The notes beneath the pieces were generated by a model. That model saw only the letters and a program-made list of their open reading frames with translations, was not told the DNA's origin and did no database searches. Of a stretch of DNA of 64,000 bases, positions 35,016 through 46,989 are shown in pieces. The translations under genes were made by a program, and so were the position numbers. Origin of the DNA: Isoetes taiwanensis (lineage: Eukaryota > Streptophyta > Lycopodiopsida > Isoetales > Isoetaceae); NCBI GenBank assembly GCA_021234155.1, contig JAJEKV010000035.1, forward strand, positions 7,437,891 to 7,501,890. The letters are read 5' to 3'. Every line of letters begins with the position of its first letter. The stretch's first letter is position 1.

Positions 35016-38000
35016 CATTGCAAAAAAGTGACTCAATCTGACGGCTATAAAAAAAAAACAAAAAAACTTAGCAGAAATGCAGGGTTGAGGTGAAGGTTAG
35101 GGTGGGGATGGGGTAGCTAAACTGATGAGCACACTAGAGGGACCATAGTTAGATCACGAGACTTCTCTTGCTTTTTTAACTAGAGTGTGGTCATACCAGT
35201 AGATTGTAACAAGCTTGTGCTTTCTCTGGACGTAGCCAGATATCGCTAACTCTTACAATGCTAGCAACTTCAATCGATCCTCTAATGGCAAACATTTGTA
35301 AGAAATTGGTATTCAAATTCTTGTAATCTTTGTAGTTATGTGTGTGCATGTGCATGCGTGCGTTTTGGGGGGGGCGGGTCGTGGGGAGGGGTGTGTGCAT
35401 GGATTGGGTAATTGAGATCTTTGATGTTGTTGTCATATAGATGTTGTTATCTCTCATGGAGTCAAAATGTATATTTAAATGTTTTAATGAAAATACCCAC
35501 TTTTTATATTTAGGTGAGAACACTAAAATACATTATTGCTTGGTTAGTTGGATTGAAATTCATTAGCCGTTGGTAATGTAACTGACAGTAGTGCACCCGT
35601 GAATTACGCAAACATAATTTGTAATTAACCGTTAAGACTGTCCTATTAAAACAAGTTTAAAGGGGAGTACAAATTTTACCATGCCATATGGCATCTTACC
35701 TCACAGTGAAAGCCTCTGGTCTACAACAAATATTGTTGCTTCCTTTCCAAAATGGAGTATGTGAGGTTAGTACAGCAGATTTGTCTAGAACTTTCAATGT
35801 ACTACCTAGCAATTTATGTATGATTCAAAGTTAAACGGATGTGGAATCTAATGTAGCTATAGCTTGTGGTTGTTGAATGTTAGTAGTGCTTTTGGACTAG
35901 GAATTTTCAAGGTTGAGGAAAAAAATGGCACGGTAGTAGAGGTACATGGTATTCCTGCTGAAGGGAAATCTCCTCTCTGTCCAGTTGTCCTTGGTTCCCC
36001 TCATTCTTCTAATGGAGCAACTACATCCCAATGCACTTCTACGTACTTAAAGATAACATCATGTCCCATAAATAGCAAACTTAAAAAATTGTTATTGGAA
36101 ATTGGAAAACCTAGGCAGATGGAGTGTCTGCCACAATATTATAATGGAAAAATTGTTTTTGAGTTGCCAGGTCAGTCCATCAGTAAAACACCGATGGAAG
36201 GTATGCAACATTCGGTTGATCCCCATGTATGGACGCATGCCAACAGGACTGACATACCTAGTTTTGATGGGAAGGTGGTCACTTGCAATGTAAAAACATG
36301 TCTTGTGATCATTTATTGACTAAAGGCAACCACAATGAGTTGCACTGGAGAGGTGCATTGCAGAAAAGACCTGAGATTGGTGAATTAACTTCATTCGATG
36401 GATCTATAAGCTGTGAATATTGTCATCTGCCACCAACTTGTGTGGCACGATGTCTGGTGTCTATGTACTATTGTTTGCCTAACAGAATTACAGAAACAAG
36501 ACTAGTTGTCCATACTGGGGAGCACACGCATCCCATTAAAAAAGCAGAATGCAGAAGTCAAGTGAAGCGGATGAGGGACTTAGTTAATTCAAACAAAACC
36601 TTACATCTTGGTGGGCCAAGACATAAATAGAATGAAATAGCTATGGATCAAATTGTTCGTTCAATTATGGGCTCATCGGAGGGAGATAGTGTTGAGAAGA
36701 TGGATACAGATCAAATAAACGAGTTATTGACAAGGTTGGAACCATTATGCAATCAGAGAAGGTATGATATTGATATTATGTAAGAAATTATATTAACAAG
36801 TTATTTGACATGAAGAATCTTGCGTGTCTAGGTTGAAGAGATGGATTGATGATGCGAGGAGAAGAAATAGGCAATGTTCAGATGATATTTCAGGATTATT
36901 GAAGTTAAAGAAAAGAAGCAAATATGAATATTTCCATGGATCTAAATTCCCTTACCGACTTCATGATCCGCTAAATGAAGCATTACATTTTCAAAATGTC
37001 TACAACTGGTCCTGGATGAGGGGTTGATTTGGATGAGACCTACTGGTGATCTTAGCAACAGTTGGGTACATTTTGATCATGTCAAACGAATTCAAGGGTG
37101 GACAACCTTAGCTTGTCATGTGTATGATTATAAGTAAGTGGTTTGTGAAAATCAAATGAAACAAGTTCATTATTAAGTTCTTAACATGCTTGTTTTACGT
37201 GCAGAATTAAATCCTTATTGACAATTGCAGTTTATGACATGAAGACAGAAGATGCAGAGGCACAGAAAAAGTTTTGTAGGAAGCTTAATAAGGTCATGGT
37301 ATCAAAAGGTTTTTCTAAAGCTGAGTTTTTTTGGTTCATGGCAGACGAAGCTCAACCAAATTGGATTGCAGTCAGGGAAGTTTTCTTTAATGGGGAGATT
37401 AGACCTGAAAAAGAGCGTTAGTGTTACTTCCATTTTGAGCAATGCATGCATCGACATACAGAAAGACGCTTGCCAAAGGAATATTGGGATGCCTATAAGG
37501 ATCTGTGTAGAAAATGTCATCAATCTACAGCTGAGGAGGAAGCAGATAAAATATACCACTCAATAATGGATTGGTGGGTGGGCAAGACTTCAGATAACCA
37601 TATTAAAGTTTTGAGTTATTGGCTATCATGATGGCATCATAGGGTTAGCAGATGGGGTAGGTTTATGATCAATAACCAAAATTGGCAGACAGCAATACAT
37701 ATTCCATAAACAAACTTATCAGAGGCAAAGCATGGGAATTGGTTAGCAGCATCAGGAAACAAGAATAATTTTTCCTTGTATGATGCCTCCCTCCTCGATC
37801 CCACAGAAGCTGTTCTTCAAAGTACCAAATACAAATCATTTCTAAACTCCAACTACTTAGGGACTGTTCCAGATGTGTCAGATCTTTTTAATAGATTGCA
37901 AAATCGTCAAAGAAATGGTGCTAAGGCTAAGGAGGTAACCAATGTTATAAATTTGGAGGCTGAAATGGCAGGCTTTGAAGAGCATGACAGCGGTGCATGA

Positions 38001-39275
38001 GGTAACTTGAAGACTGTATACAAGAAGCAACGTTCCATAGACACAGTTGATCTCCTGGTGAGAATCGGGGGACTCGTCGTCCAGACAAACATGCAACTAA
38101 TGTTAGTAGAGTACGTAAGGATGATCCTATAGTGAGGACTCTTTTTAATGATTCTTTAGAAGAGAAGTCAGTTCACAGGTCTCTTTGGGCCATTCGAAGA
38201 ACAGATGCAGGCAGTAAGGTCCGGTGCCAAGGGAGGAAGTCAGAAAATGGAAAAAAATATAACAATCCAATTAACGTGGGTATACAACCAACAACTGCTC
38301 CTTGCTTTTATGGGTCAAGGGAATTCCGGGGACAACGAGTATCACAAATGATGTGGTTTTGTCCAAGATCGCATTGAATGCACATGGTTTTCGGATAAGT
38401 CTTTGGTGTGTCCCCCCACAAAGACCACCATTGTGGCCTGTTGATAAAGATACTGATTTAACCAATGAAGAGATTGAGAAACTTGGAGCAACGGGCTTTT
38501 TGTTGGGTGGTAGATCTCAATCTAGCTTGACAGCAGCCAACGCAGCCTCTAGTATGCAAGCACGTAGATCCACCATGGCAGGGTCTGCTAGCTCTGTAAA
38601 AAGCAGAACAAAAATGACAAGGAAGGGGAAGGTTGTTAATTACAGGAAGGAAATGAATGGAGAGACGAAGGTGAGATTTGAGCAGTCAAAGAGAATGAAG
38701 GTGGATTCTATGCAAGAAAAGACCTACTTGAAAAATAAACATGTGGACTATGTAGTCAAACGTGAAGATAGCACATACATTGTATCCATTAAGGAAGAGC
38801 CAGAATGCAGTTGTCCGAATTTCATCCACATGGAAAGGATTAGAGGATTCATACCTTGCAAGCACTTGTTGTACGTATACAATCAAGTGCTTGGAATCGA
38901 TCCAGTATCCGACCACGGTGATCCGACCAATGCTAGCTAATGTGTGTTGTTTGCGTATACTTCCAAAGTAGTTGTCAGTTGTAGTGAAGTTTATGCATTG
39001 CTATTACTTCTTTACGTTGGGTTACAGATTCAGTAAAGTTGTGATGTTAATTGGTTCAGTTTAAAACATCAGATTATGACTTTTGTTTAAGCAAAATTAA
39101 TGACCATGTGAATTAATTTAAAAATTACAAAGACTTGTGACATTTTCTGTGCAGCATTTTATGTACTTAAAACAATTTTTAACTTGTGCCTAATGGAATC
39201 GAGCTTATTCTGTTACTCATGGAGGTTCTTTCAGGCTTTCTTTAATACCTACCTGTCCACGTCCTTCTGGGACTG
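35016..39275 (+). repeat. Large tandem duplication, copy 1 (4260 bp)
   Basis: The segment from CATTGCAAAAAAGTGACTC to ...CTTCTGGGACTG is repeated directly and immediately by 39276-43525. The two read as near-identical along their whole length, including non-coding parts, with scattered substitutions and small indels (copy 2 is about 11 bases shorter). Both copies carry the same transposase remnant in the same orientation. A shared GCA at the junctions suggests microhomology or unequal exchange. Confidence 0.9.
35680..38973 (+). pseudogene. MULE-type transposase with SWIM zinc finger, copy 1
   Basis: Collinear but interrupted blocks encode an N-terminal zinc-type module (SISCEYCHLPPTC...HTGEHTHPIKKAEC, 36400-36550), a linker (KRMRDLVNSN), and a transposase core. 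Core pieces are LACHVYDYK before a GTAAGT donor near 37133, then FWFMADEAQPNWIAVREVFF, FHFEQCMHRHTERRLPKEYW and SEAKHGNWLAASGNK. The C-terminus has a SWIM finger, CSCPNF...IPCKHLLYVYN (38808-38883). The order (WRKY/GCM1-like zinc module, DDE core, SWIM) is that of MULE-family transposases, which cut and rejoin DNA. Stops (for example TAG after GGPRHK at 36630) and frame changes make it non-functional. Terminal inverted repeats were not found. Confidence 0.7.
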
Positions 39276-42200
39276 CATTGCAAAAAAGTGACTCAATCTG
39301 ACGGCTATAAAAAAAAAAAAAACAAAAAAACATAGCAGAAATGCAGGGTTGAGGTGAAGGTTAGGGTGGGGATGGGGTAGCTAAACTGATGAGCACACTA
39401 GAGGGACCATAGTTGGATCACGAGACTTCTCTTGCTTTTTTAACTAGAGTGTGGTCATACCAGTAGATTGTAACAAGCTTGTGCTTTGTCTGGACGTAGC
39501 CAGATATGGCTAACTCTTACAATGCTAGCAACTTCAATCGATCCTCTAATGGCAAACATTTGTAAGAAATTGGTATTCAAATTCTTGTAATCTTTGTAGT
39601 TATGTGTGTGCATGTGCATGCGTGCGTTAGGGGGGTGGTGGGGGGGGGGTGTGTGCATGGATTGGGTAATTGTAGATCTTTGATGTTGTTGTCATATAGA
39701 TGTTATTATCTCTCATGGAGTCAAAATGTATATTTAAATGTTTTAATGAAAATACCCACTTTTTATATTTAGGTGAGAACACTAAAATACATTATTGCTT
39801 GGTTAGTTGGATTGAAATTCATTAGCCGTTGGTAATGTAACTGACAGTAGTGCACCCGTGAATTACGCAAACATAATTTGTAATTAACCGTTAAGACTGT
39901 CCTATTAAAACAAGTTTAAAGGGGAGTACAAATTTTACCATGCCATATGGCATCTTACCTCACAGTGAAAGCCTCTGGTCTACAACAAATATTGTTGCTT
40001 CCATTCCAAAATGGAGTATGTGAGGTTAGTACAGCAGATTTGTCTAGAACTTTCAATGTACTACCTAGCAATTTATGTATGATTCAAAGTTCGACAGATG
40101 TGGAATCTAATGTAGCTAGCACTGTGGTTGTTGAATCTGTTAGTGCTTTTGGACTAGGAATTTTCAAGGTTGAGGAAAAAAATGGCACGGTAGTAGAGGT
40201 ACATGGTATTCCTGCTGAAGGGAAATCTCCTCTCTGTCCAGTTGTCCTTGGTTCCCCTCATTCTTCTAATGGAGCAACTACATCCCAATGCACTTCTACG
40301 TACTTAAAGATAACATCATGTCCCATAAATAGCAAACTTAAAAAATTGTTATTGGAAATTGGAAAACCTAGGCAGATGGAGTGTCTGCCACAATATTATA
40401 ATGGAAAAATTGTTTTTGAGTTGCCAGGTCAGTATATCAGTAAAACACCGATGGAAGGTATGCAACATTCGGTTGATCCCCATGTATGGACGCATGCCAA
40501 CAGGACTGACATACCTAGTTTTGATGGGAAGGTGGTCACTTGCAATGTAAAAACATGTCTTGTGATCATTTATTGACTAAAGGCAACCACAATGAGTTGC
40601 ACTGGAGAGGTGCATTGCAGAAAAGACCTGAGATTGGTGAATTAACTTCATTCGATGGATCTATAAGCTGTGAATATTGTCATCTGCCACCAACTTGTGT
40701 GGCACGATGTCTGGTGTCTATGTACTATTGTTGCCTAACAGAATTACAGAAACAAGACTAGTTGTCCATACTGGGGAGCACACGCATCCCATTAAAAAAG
40801 CAGAATGCAGAAGTCAAGTGAAGCGGATGAGGGACTTAGTTAATTCAAACAAAACCTTACATCTTGGTGGGCCAAGACATAAACAGAATGAAATAGCTAT
40901 GGATCAAATTGTTCGTTCAATTATGGGCTCATCGGAGGGAGATAGTGTTGAGAAGATGGATACAGATCAAATAAACGAGTTATTGACAAGGTTGGAACCA
41001 TTATGCAATCAGAGAAGGTATGATATTGATATTATGTAAGAAATTACATTAACAAGTTATTTGACATGAAGAATCTTGCGTGTCTAGGTTGAAGAGATGG
41101 ATTGATGATGCGAGGAGAAGAAATAGGCAATGTTCAGATGATATTTCAGGATTATTGAAGTTAAAGAAAAGAAGCAAATATGAATATTTCCATGGATCTA
41201 AATTCCCTTACCAGCTTCATGATCCGCTAAATGAACGCTGTTACATTTTCAAAATGTCTACAACTGGTCCTGGATGAGGGGTTGATTTGGTCAACAGGAT
41301 GAGACCTACTGGTGATCTTAGCAACAGTTGGGTACATTTTGATCATGTCAAACGAATTCAAGGGTGGACAACCTTAGCTTGTCATGTGTATGATTATAAG
41401 TAAGCGGTTTGTGAAAATCAAATGAAACAAGTTCATTATTAAGTTCTTAACATGCTTGTTTTACGTGCAGAATTAAATCCTTATTGACAATTGCAGTTTG
41501 TGACATGAAGGCGAAGATCTGAGAGCCTGAGAGAAAAAAGTTTTGTAGGAAGCTTAATAAGGTCATGGTATCAAAAGGTTTTTCTAAAGCTGAGTTTTTT
41601 GGTTCATGGGCGAAGCTCAACCAAATTGGATTGCAGTCAGGGAAGTTTTCTTTAATGGGGAGATTAGACCTGAAAAAGAGCGTTAGTGTTACTTCCATTT
41701 TGAGCAATGCATGCATCGACATACAGAAAGACACTTGCCAAAGGAATGTTGGGATGCCCATAAGGATCTGTGTAGAAAATGGCATCAATCTACAGCTGAG
41801 GAGGAAGCAGATAAAATATACCACTCAATAATGGATTGGTGGGTGGGCAAGACTTCAGATAACCATATTAAAGTTTTGAGTTATTGGCTATCATGATGGC
41901 ATCATAGGGTTAGCAGATGGGGTAGGTTTATGGTCAATAACCAAAATTGGCAGACAGCAATACATATTCCATAAACAAACTTATCAGAGGCAAAGCATGG
42001 GAATTGGTTAGCAGCATCAGGAAACAAGAATAATTTTTCCTTGTATGATGCCTCCCTCCTCGATCCCACAGAAGCTGTTATTCAAAGTACCAAATACAAA
42101 TCATTTCTAAACTCCAACTACTTAGGGACTGGTCCAGATGTGTCAGATCTTTTTAATAGATTGCAAAATCGTCAAAGAAATGGTGCTAAGGCTAAGGAGG

Positions 42201-43525
42201 TAACCAATGTTATAAATTTGGAGGCTGAAATGGCAGGCTTTGAAGAGCATGACAGCGGTGCATGAGGTAACTTGAAGACTGTATACAAGAAGCAACGTTC
42301 CATAGACACAGTTGATCTCACAGCAGAATCAGGGAATCATCGTCCAGACAAACATGCAACTAATGTTAGTAGAGTACGTAAGGATGATCCTATAGTGAGG
42401 ACTCTTTTTAATGATTCTTTAGAAGAGAAGTCAGTTCACAGGTCTCTTTGGGCCATTCGAAGAACAGATGCAGGCAGTAAGGTCCGGTGCCAAGGGAGGA
42501 AGTAAAAAAATGGAAAAAAATATAACAATCCAATTAACGTGGGTATACAACCAACAACTGCTCCTTGCTTTTATGGGTCAAGGGAATTCCGGGGACAATG
42601 AGTATCACAAATGATGTGGTTTTGTCCCAGTACTGTTGAATGCACATGGTTTCTGGATAAGTCTTTGATGTGTCCCCCCACAAAGACCACCATTGTGGCC
42701 TGATTTAACCAATGAAGAGATTGAGAAACTTGGAGCAGCGGGCTTTTTGTTGGGTGGTAGATCTCAATCTAGCTTGACAGCAGCCAACGCAGCCTCTAGT
42801 ATGCAAGCACGTAGATCCACCATGGCAGGGTCTGCTAGCTCTGTAAAAAGCAGAACAAAAATGACAAGGAAGGGGAAGGTTGTTAATTACAGGAAGGAAA
42901 TGAATGGAGAGACGAAGGTGAGATTTGAGCAGTCAAAGAGAATGAAGGTGGATTCTATGCAAGAAAAGACCTACTTGAAAAATAAACATGTGGACTATGT
43001 AGTCAAACGTGAAGATAGCACATACATTGTATCCATTAAGGAAGAGCCAGAATGCAGTTGTCCGAATTTCATCCACATGGAAAGGATTAGAGGATTCATA
43101 CCTTGCAAGCACTTGTTGTACGTATACAATCAAGTGCTTGGAATCGATCCAGTATCCGACCCTGCAGTGATCCAGCCAATGCTAACGGAAGCTGTGTTGT
43201 TGCGTATACTTCCAAAGTAGTTGTCAGTTGTAGTGAAGTTTATGCATTGCTATTACTTCTTTACGTTGGGTTACAGATTCAGTAAAGTTGTGATGTTAAT
43301 TGGTTCAGTTTAAAACATCAGATTATGACTTTTGTTTAAGCAAAATTAATGACCATGTGAATTAATTTAAAAATTACAAAGACTTGTGACATTTTCTGTG
43401 CAGCATTTTATGTACTTAAAACAATTTTTAACTTGTGCCTAATGGAATCGAGCTTATTCTGTTACTCATGGAGGTTCTTTCAGGCTTTCTTTAATACCTA
43501 CCTGTCCACGTCCTTCTGGGACTGC
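39276..43525 (+). repeat. Large tandem duplication, copy 2
   Basis: Direct repeat of 35016-39275. Differences include a G-rich run of different length (39627-39650 versus 35367-35390) and a 15-bp deletion near 42700 (copy 1 keeps GTTGATAAAGATACT). Single-base changes make some frames open in one copy and closed in the other. It is followed by an unrelated simple-repeat tract at 43527-43635. Confidence 0.9.
39947..43220 (+). pseudogene. MULE-type transposase with SWIM zinc finger, copy 2
   Basis: Paralogue of the copy at 35.7-39.0 kb with the same domain order. Its N-terminal frame is longer (209 codons, 39947-40576) because two disruptions seen in copy 1 near 35830-35890 are absent. It also keeps CAG where copy 1 has TAG after GGPRHK (40883). 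It has its own damage: a one-base deletion near 40730 that breaks the zinc-type module, a scrambled stretch near 41510-41535, a deletion in the MADEAQPNW block (41605), a TAA near 42503, and the 15-bp loss near 42700. The SWIM finger (about 43050-43130) is preserved. Both copies share the frame break near 40550, so that one predates the duplication. Confidence 0.7.
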
Positions 43526-43526
43526 A

Positions 43527-43640
43527 AACATCCATTCATACAATTGCCTACATCCATACAATTCACATCCATTCATACAATTCATACAATTGCCTACATT
43601 CATACAATTCACATCCATTCATACAATTGCCTACACTTTC
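43527..43640. repeat. Tandem repeat of CATCCATTCATACAATT units
   Basis: About 110 bases built from CATCCATTCATACAATTGCC and variants (CATACAATTCACATCCATTC). It starts exactly where copy 2 of the large duplication ends. Confidence 0.75.
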
Positions 43641-45225
43641 TGCCTTGGTCCCCTTAAATTTACTGGCTAGGCATATTCACCCCTTATTCCTTAATCTACA
43701 CCGTACACAAAGTTCCTCGTTTGTGGGGTATGGAAGTATGGAATTTGCTATACTGTATAACAAGATTAAAAAATACTATAAGATTTGAGGTAATATACTA
43801 TATGGTGTTGATTTTGTACGTGCAAAACATAATTATAGGGGCTCTCGCTGCCCTACGTCACCCCCCGTGTGAATATGCACCCAAACCAAAGGGGGTTTAA
43901 AGGGGGATTTAATTTAAAGGTAATGTAATGGTTTAATGTAATGGTTTAATTTAATTTAATGTAATGGTTTTTGTTATAGGTTAAAAAAAAATTTTGCCCC
44001 TTCGGGGCTAAGAACAAAAAACGTGACTTCACACTTGGATGAGTTGATGTTATATTTTTGTAAATAATAATATGTCGGGTGTAAAACATGTAGCAATATC
44101 TAATATGTAGCAATATAACAAAAAAAAAAAACAAATAATAATATGAAGCCTAAGAAACTATAATATTATAGCATGATTCTTGCGTAGACATGTCCATAAT
44201 GGTAGACATTCAAAGGAAGGGTGAGATTTTAAAGTTTTAACCTTATAGAATGGGCAGTAGATATAAAGGAGGGGCGACATTTAAAATTTTAATGGGAAAT
44301 AGTTTACCAAGCAAAGGTAGCAAAGGTAAGAGCATTTCAGCTTCAAGCATGAAATGACAAGGATGCCTATTATTCCTATTGACATCACTTCAACAACCAG
44401 CTCAAGTAGTCTGAAGTTATTCATCCCCTTAAAGGACCAAAACTTGAAAGGGCTTACAGATGTAACAATCTGTGATCTTGTGCCATAACCAAAAGCAACC
44501 CTCATGCTGCAGCAATGTGTACAGAGTTCCCTTGAAAAAGATAGAAGAGATATTTCACAGAATTCAACCGTACTCGTGGTTTAAACACTAGTATATAGAT
44601 GCATTTCTGAAGACATAGGTCGTTAGCATAGCAACAGGCTTAACGAACCTATTTCATAGTTAATTTTCTGCAAAAGTACAACTGGACAACTGTATATCTA
44701 GCATAAGTGCATGAAGCAGACATCAAACATCCCAAAGGATAATGCTGCATCAAACATTCTGCAAGACAGGTATGGCTACATTATGGAGCAAGAGTGGCTG
44801 CATTCTGGCTGTAAAGTAAGAACATTTCAGCTTCAAGCATGAAATTTCTTTACATTGCAACAACACCTTTGATAAAGCAAGAAAATAATTATATATGGCA
44901 CCGTACCATAGATTCACAGTGCAGAGCATCATGGCAGATGGAATGGTATCACATGTTGGATTAAATAAAATCGTGCTTGTTCTTGAACACTACATTCAAA
45001 CACAAATCTGTATCCATCCTTCTTAGCCTTATAAGGTTATATCCAATGCCCTGGCCTTAATCATGCTAGATATTCATGCCTCAAACTGTCTTGCCATGTA
45101 AGAATCTGGCCTATTTAATGCTTCGCATCATAGCCTATCCAAGCAGCTCCCTGCTCCCATCTATCTCTGAAGCCAAATTTGCTGGCTCCACTACCTGAGC
45201 GATAAGGTACCGTAACATGATGATT
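43640..45225. other. No supported gene
   Basis: AT-rich, with a phrase repeated at 44320-44350 and 44815-44850 (AAGAGCATTTCAGCTTCAAGC / AAGAACATTTCAGCTTCAAGC, each followed by ATGAAAT). The right end should hold the 3' flank of the callose synthase fragment. Confidence 0.4.
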
Positions 45226-45230
45226 TACAT

Positions 45231-45650
45231 TCATTCTGCTTTTCTGTTTCCCGTGAGAATACGTGATATCTACAATCCTCTGCTAAATGCTTGGTTAAAG
45301 AGCAGCCGTGTTTGAAATTCTGACACAAAAGGAAACCAAGCCAGAACTGCAACATGTGTGAACACCATAAGCCCAATAAGAAATTCATATGCTTGGGCGA
45401 GGGACATGATCGACCCCCATAATCCAAGTGCATGGAGTACTGGCTTACACACGATGCTAATCTGTGAAGCAAAGGGAAACGAGTAATAAGCGTTAAAGCA
45501 TTCTTCGGGGCATAGACAGGCATGGATTCAATACCTGCAAAAGTGCCCAGCCTGTTGGCAAGAATGCAAGAAGGCTTGCAAAGAGATCTCCAACTGTGAG
45601 GTGCATTACTTTCATGAGTACAATAACCACTGCGAACGAGATATTAGCTG
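45231..45650 (-). pseudogene. Callose synthase (glucan synthase-like), C-terminal fragment
   Basis: Two minus-strand exons remain: 45535-45650 and about 45231-45461, with GT/AG borders and matching phase. They encode the last membrane segment and tail of a plant callose synthase: LTVGDLFASLLAFLPTGWAL, then LGLWGSIMSLAQAYEFLIGL, AVLAWFPFVSEFQTRLLFNQ and AFSRGL. In intact family members the tail continues GLQISRIL; here the Gln codon is TAG (45270-45272), and after it the frame continues ISRILTGNRKAE to TGA at 45231. Callose synthases are very large plasma-membrane proteins making beta-1,3-glucan; only about 115 residues are present, so this is a truncated copy. The frame continues upstream to 45825 into MMEWLQSAKARMEELHSDMG, which does not resemble the family. 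Confidence 0.8.
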
Positions 45651-45652
45651 CT

Positions 45653-45825
45653 GGAAGACAAAACAGCAGGGGATATAAAGCAGGAAAGGCAATACACCTA
45701 AAAATTACCATTTCTGTGCTACCAAGTCTGATCCTGACAGCCCTCCTGCCGCCATAGCTCTTTGCTCCCATATCGGAATGGAGTTCTTCCATCCTTGCCT
45801 TAGCCGATTGGAGCCATTCCATCAT
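45653..45825 (-). other. Unrelated open segment fused 5' to the callose synthase fragment
   Basis: The frame that runs into the callose synthase exon begins at ATG 45825 with a helical, charged leader (EWLQSAKARMEELHSDMG, then GGRRAVRIRLGSTEM). A GTAATT donor and TTCCAG acceptor flank a 58-base stretch, but splicing it would break the frame by one, whereas read-through stays open. Origin unknown; it could be the first coding part of a chimeric transcript. Confidence 0.3.
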
Positions 45826-46468
45826 TGTCTATTATGATAACCCTAGAAAAGAAGAGCTCGACATCTGCATGCCGAGTTTGAAAATTCGTCTAAAAAATGG
45901 TGCATTGGAAAAGGGCTTCCATTGTAAACCCTTGGATTAAAAACTCCTAGGGTCAATCTTGGCCATTAAGATGGGTAAGGGAAGCAAAAACCATTAAGAA
46001 TGTGGAACTAAAACATAAAATACCGCGCGCACTCTAGATATACTGATCAGTACATCTCGTGGAATACGCCCTCAAAATCATATGAAAACCATATTAAAAA
46101 GTGTACAAAAATACAAAAGAAACCCCCTGTTATTATGCTACATATTCTAAGCGCCAACACAGGTACAGCAAGGAAACATGTTAGGTATTTACTAAGCGCC
46201 AACACAGGTACAACAAGGAAAAATGTCAGGAAAATTTCTTATATTAAAATTTTTCGTGCCCAGAGGGCTTTACATGAGAACATCCTTTGGCAATTTAAAT
46301 GAGCCCGGAGGCTTGAAGTCTTTACAAGAAAAAAGCCTGGAGGCTTGCAGTCATAGGGTTAAAAAAAAGCCCGGAGGCATGTACAGTTCTTCGAATAAGA
46401 AAAAACCTAGAGGCATGTGCTAAGAAAAAAAACAAAAAAAAAAAAACGGGGCTCTGCCCTAACAACTT

Positions 46469-46871
46469 TCATTCTTCTACTTCCCCATCTGCGACAGAAG
46501 AAAAGAAGAAAGAACTGTTAGTAACATGCTTAAAAACACAAAAGAAAAATGTATTTACCATCTAGCAATGCCAGGAACTCCTCGAAGTCAGCGGATTCGT
46601 CTTCAACTTCTTCTTCTTTTTCCTCATCTTCGTCTTCTTCCTCCTCGGCCGACCACTCATTTTCTGAAGAATCCCCAATCCAGCCTTCAAGAACACCTGT
46701 CATAAAATCCTGCTCCGAAAGTTCCTCGGATTCCTCATTCTCTAATTCCTCATCAGAGGAATCGGAGGAATTTACAGCAAGAAACCTAGGTAGCGGAGGG
46801 AAGACCTCTTCGAGCCATAATAGGCGCCTCTTGGAGGACACCTCCAGCTCTTCAGCTATGGATCGCTTCAT
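46469..46871 (-). CDS. Small acidic protein, two exons, unknown function
   Basis: Exon 1 is 46559-46871 (ATG at 46871) and exon 2 is 46469-46488 (TGA). The 70-base intron has GTAAAT and TGTCGCAG borders, and splicing gives 110 residues. The N-terminus is basic (MKRSIAEELEVSSKRR), followed by LLWLEEVFPPLPRFLAV and a very acidic second half (SDEELENEESEELSEQDF; runs of Glu/Asp to the end). No family recognised. Such proteins can be small nuclear factors or the accessory ORF of a DNA transposon. Upstream (46871-46955), AGCACAGATTGGGCG is repeated, which could be promoter or terminal-repeat material. Confidence 0.45.
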
Positions 46872-46989
46872 AGCACAGATGCTAGCACAGATTGGGCGTA
46901 GAATTCTAGCACAGATTGGGCGGAGAATGGGCGGAGAATGGGCGCCAAACTGGGCGTGAAGAGATATATGCCAGATTAGACGTAGAAAT

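Noticed and set aside
46549-46959. Ser-rich 136-codon plus-strand frame
   Set aside because: Antisense of the Glu/Asp-rich exon of the small acidic protein.
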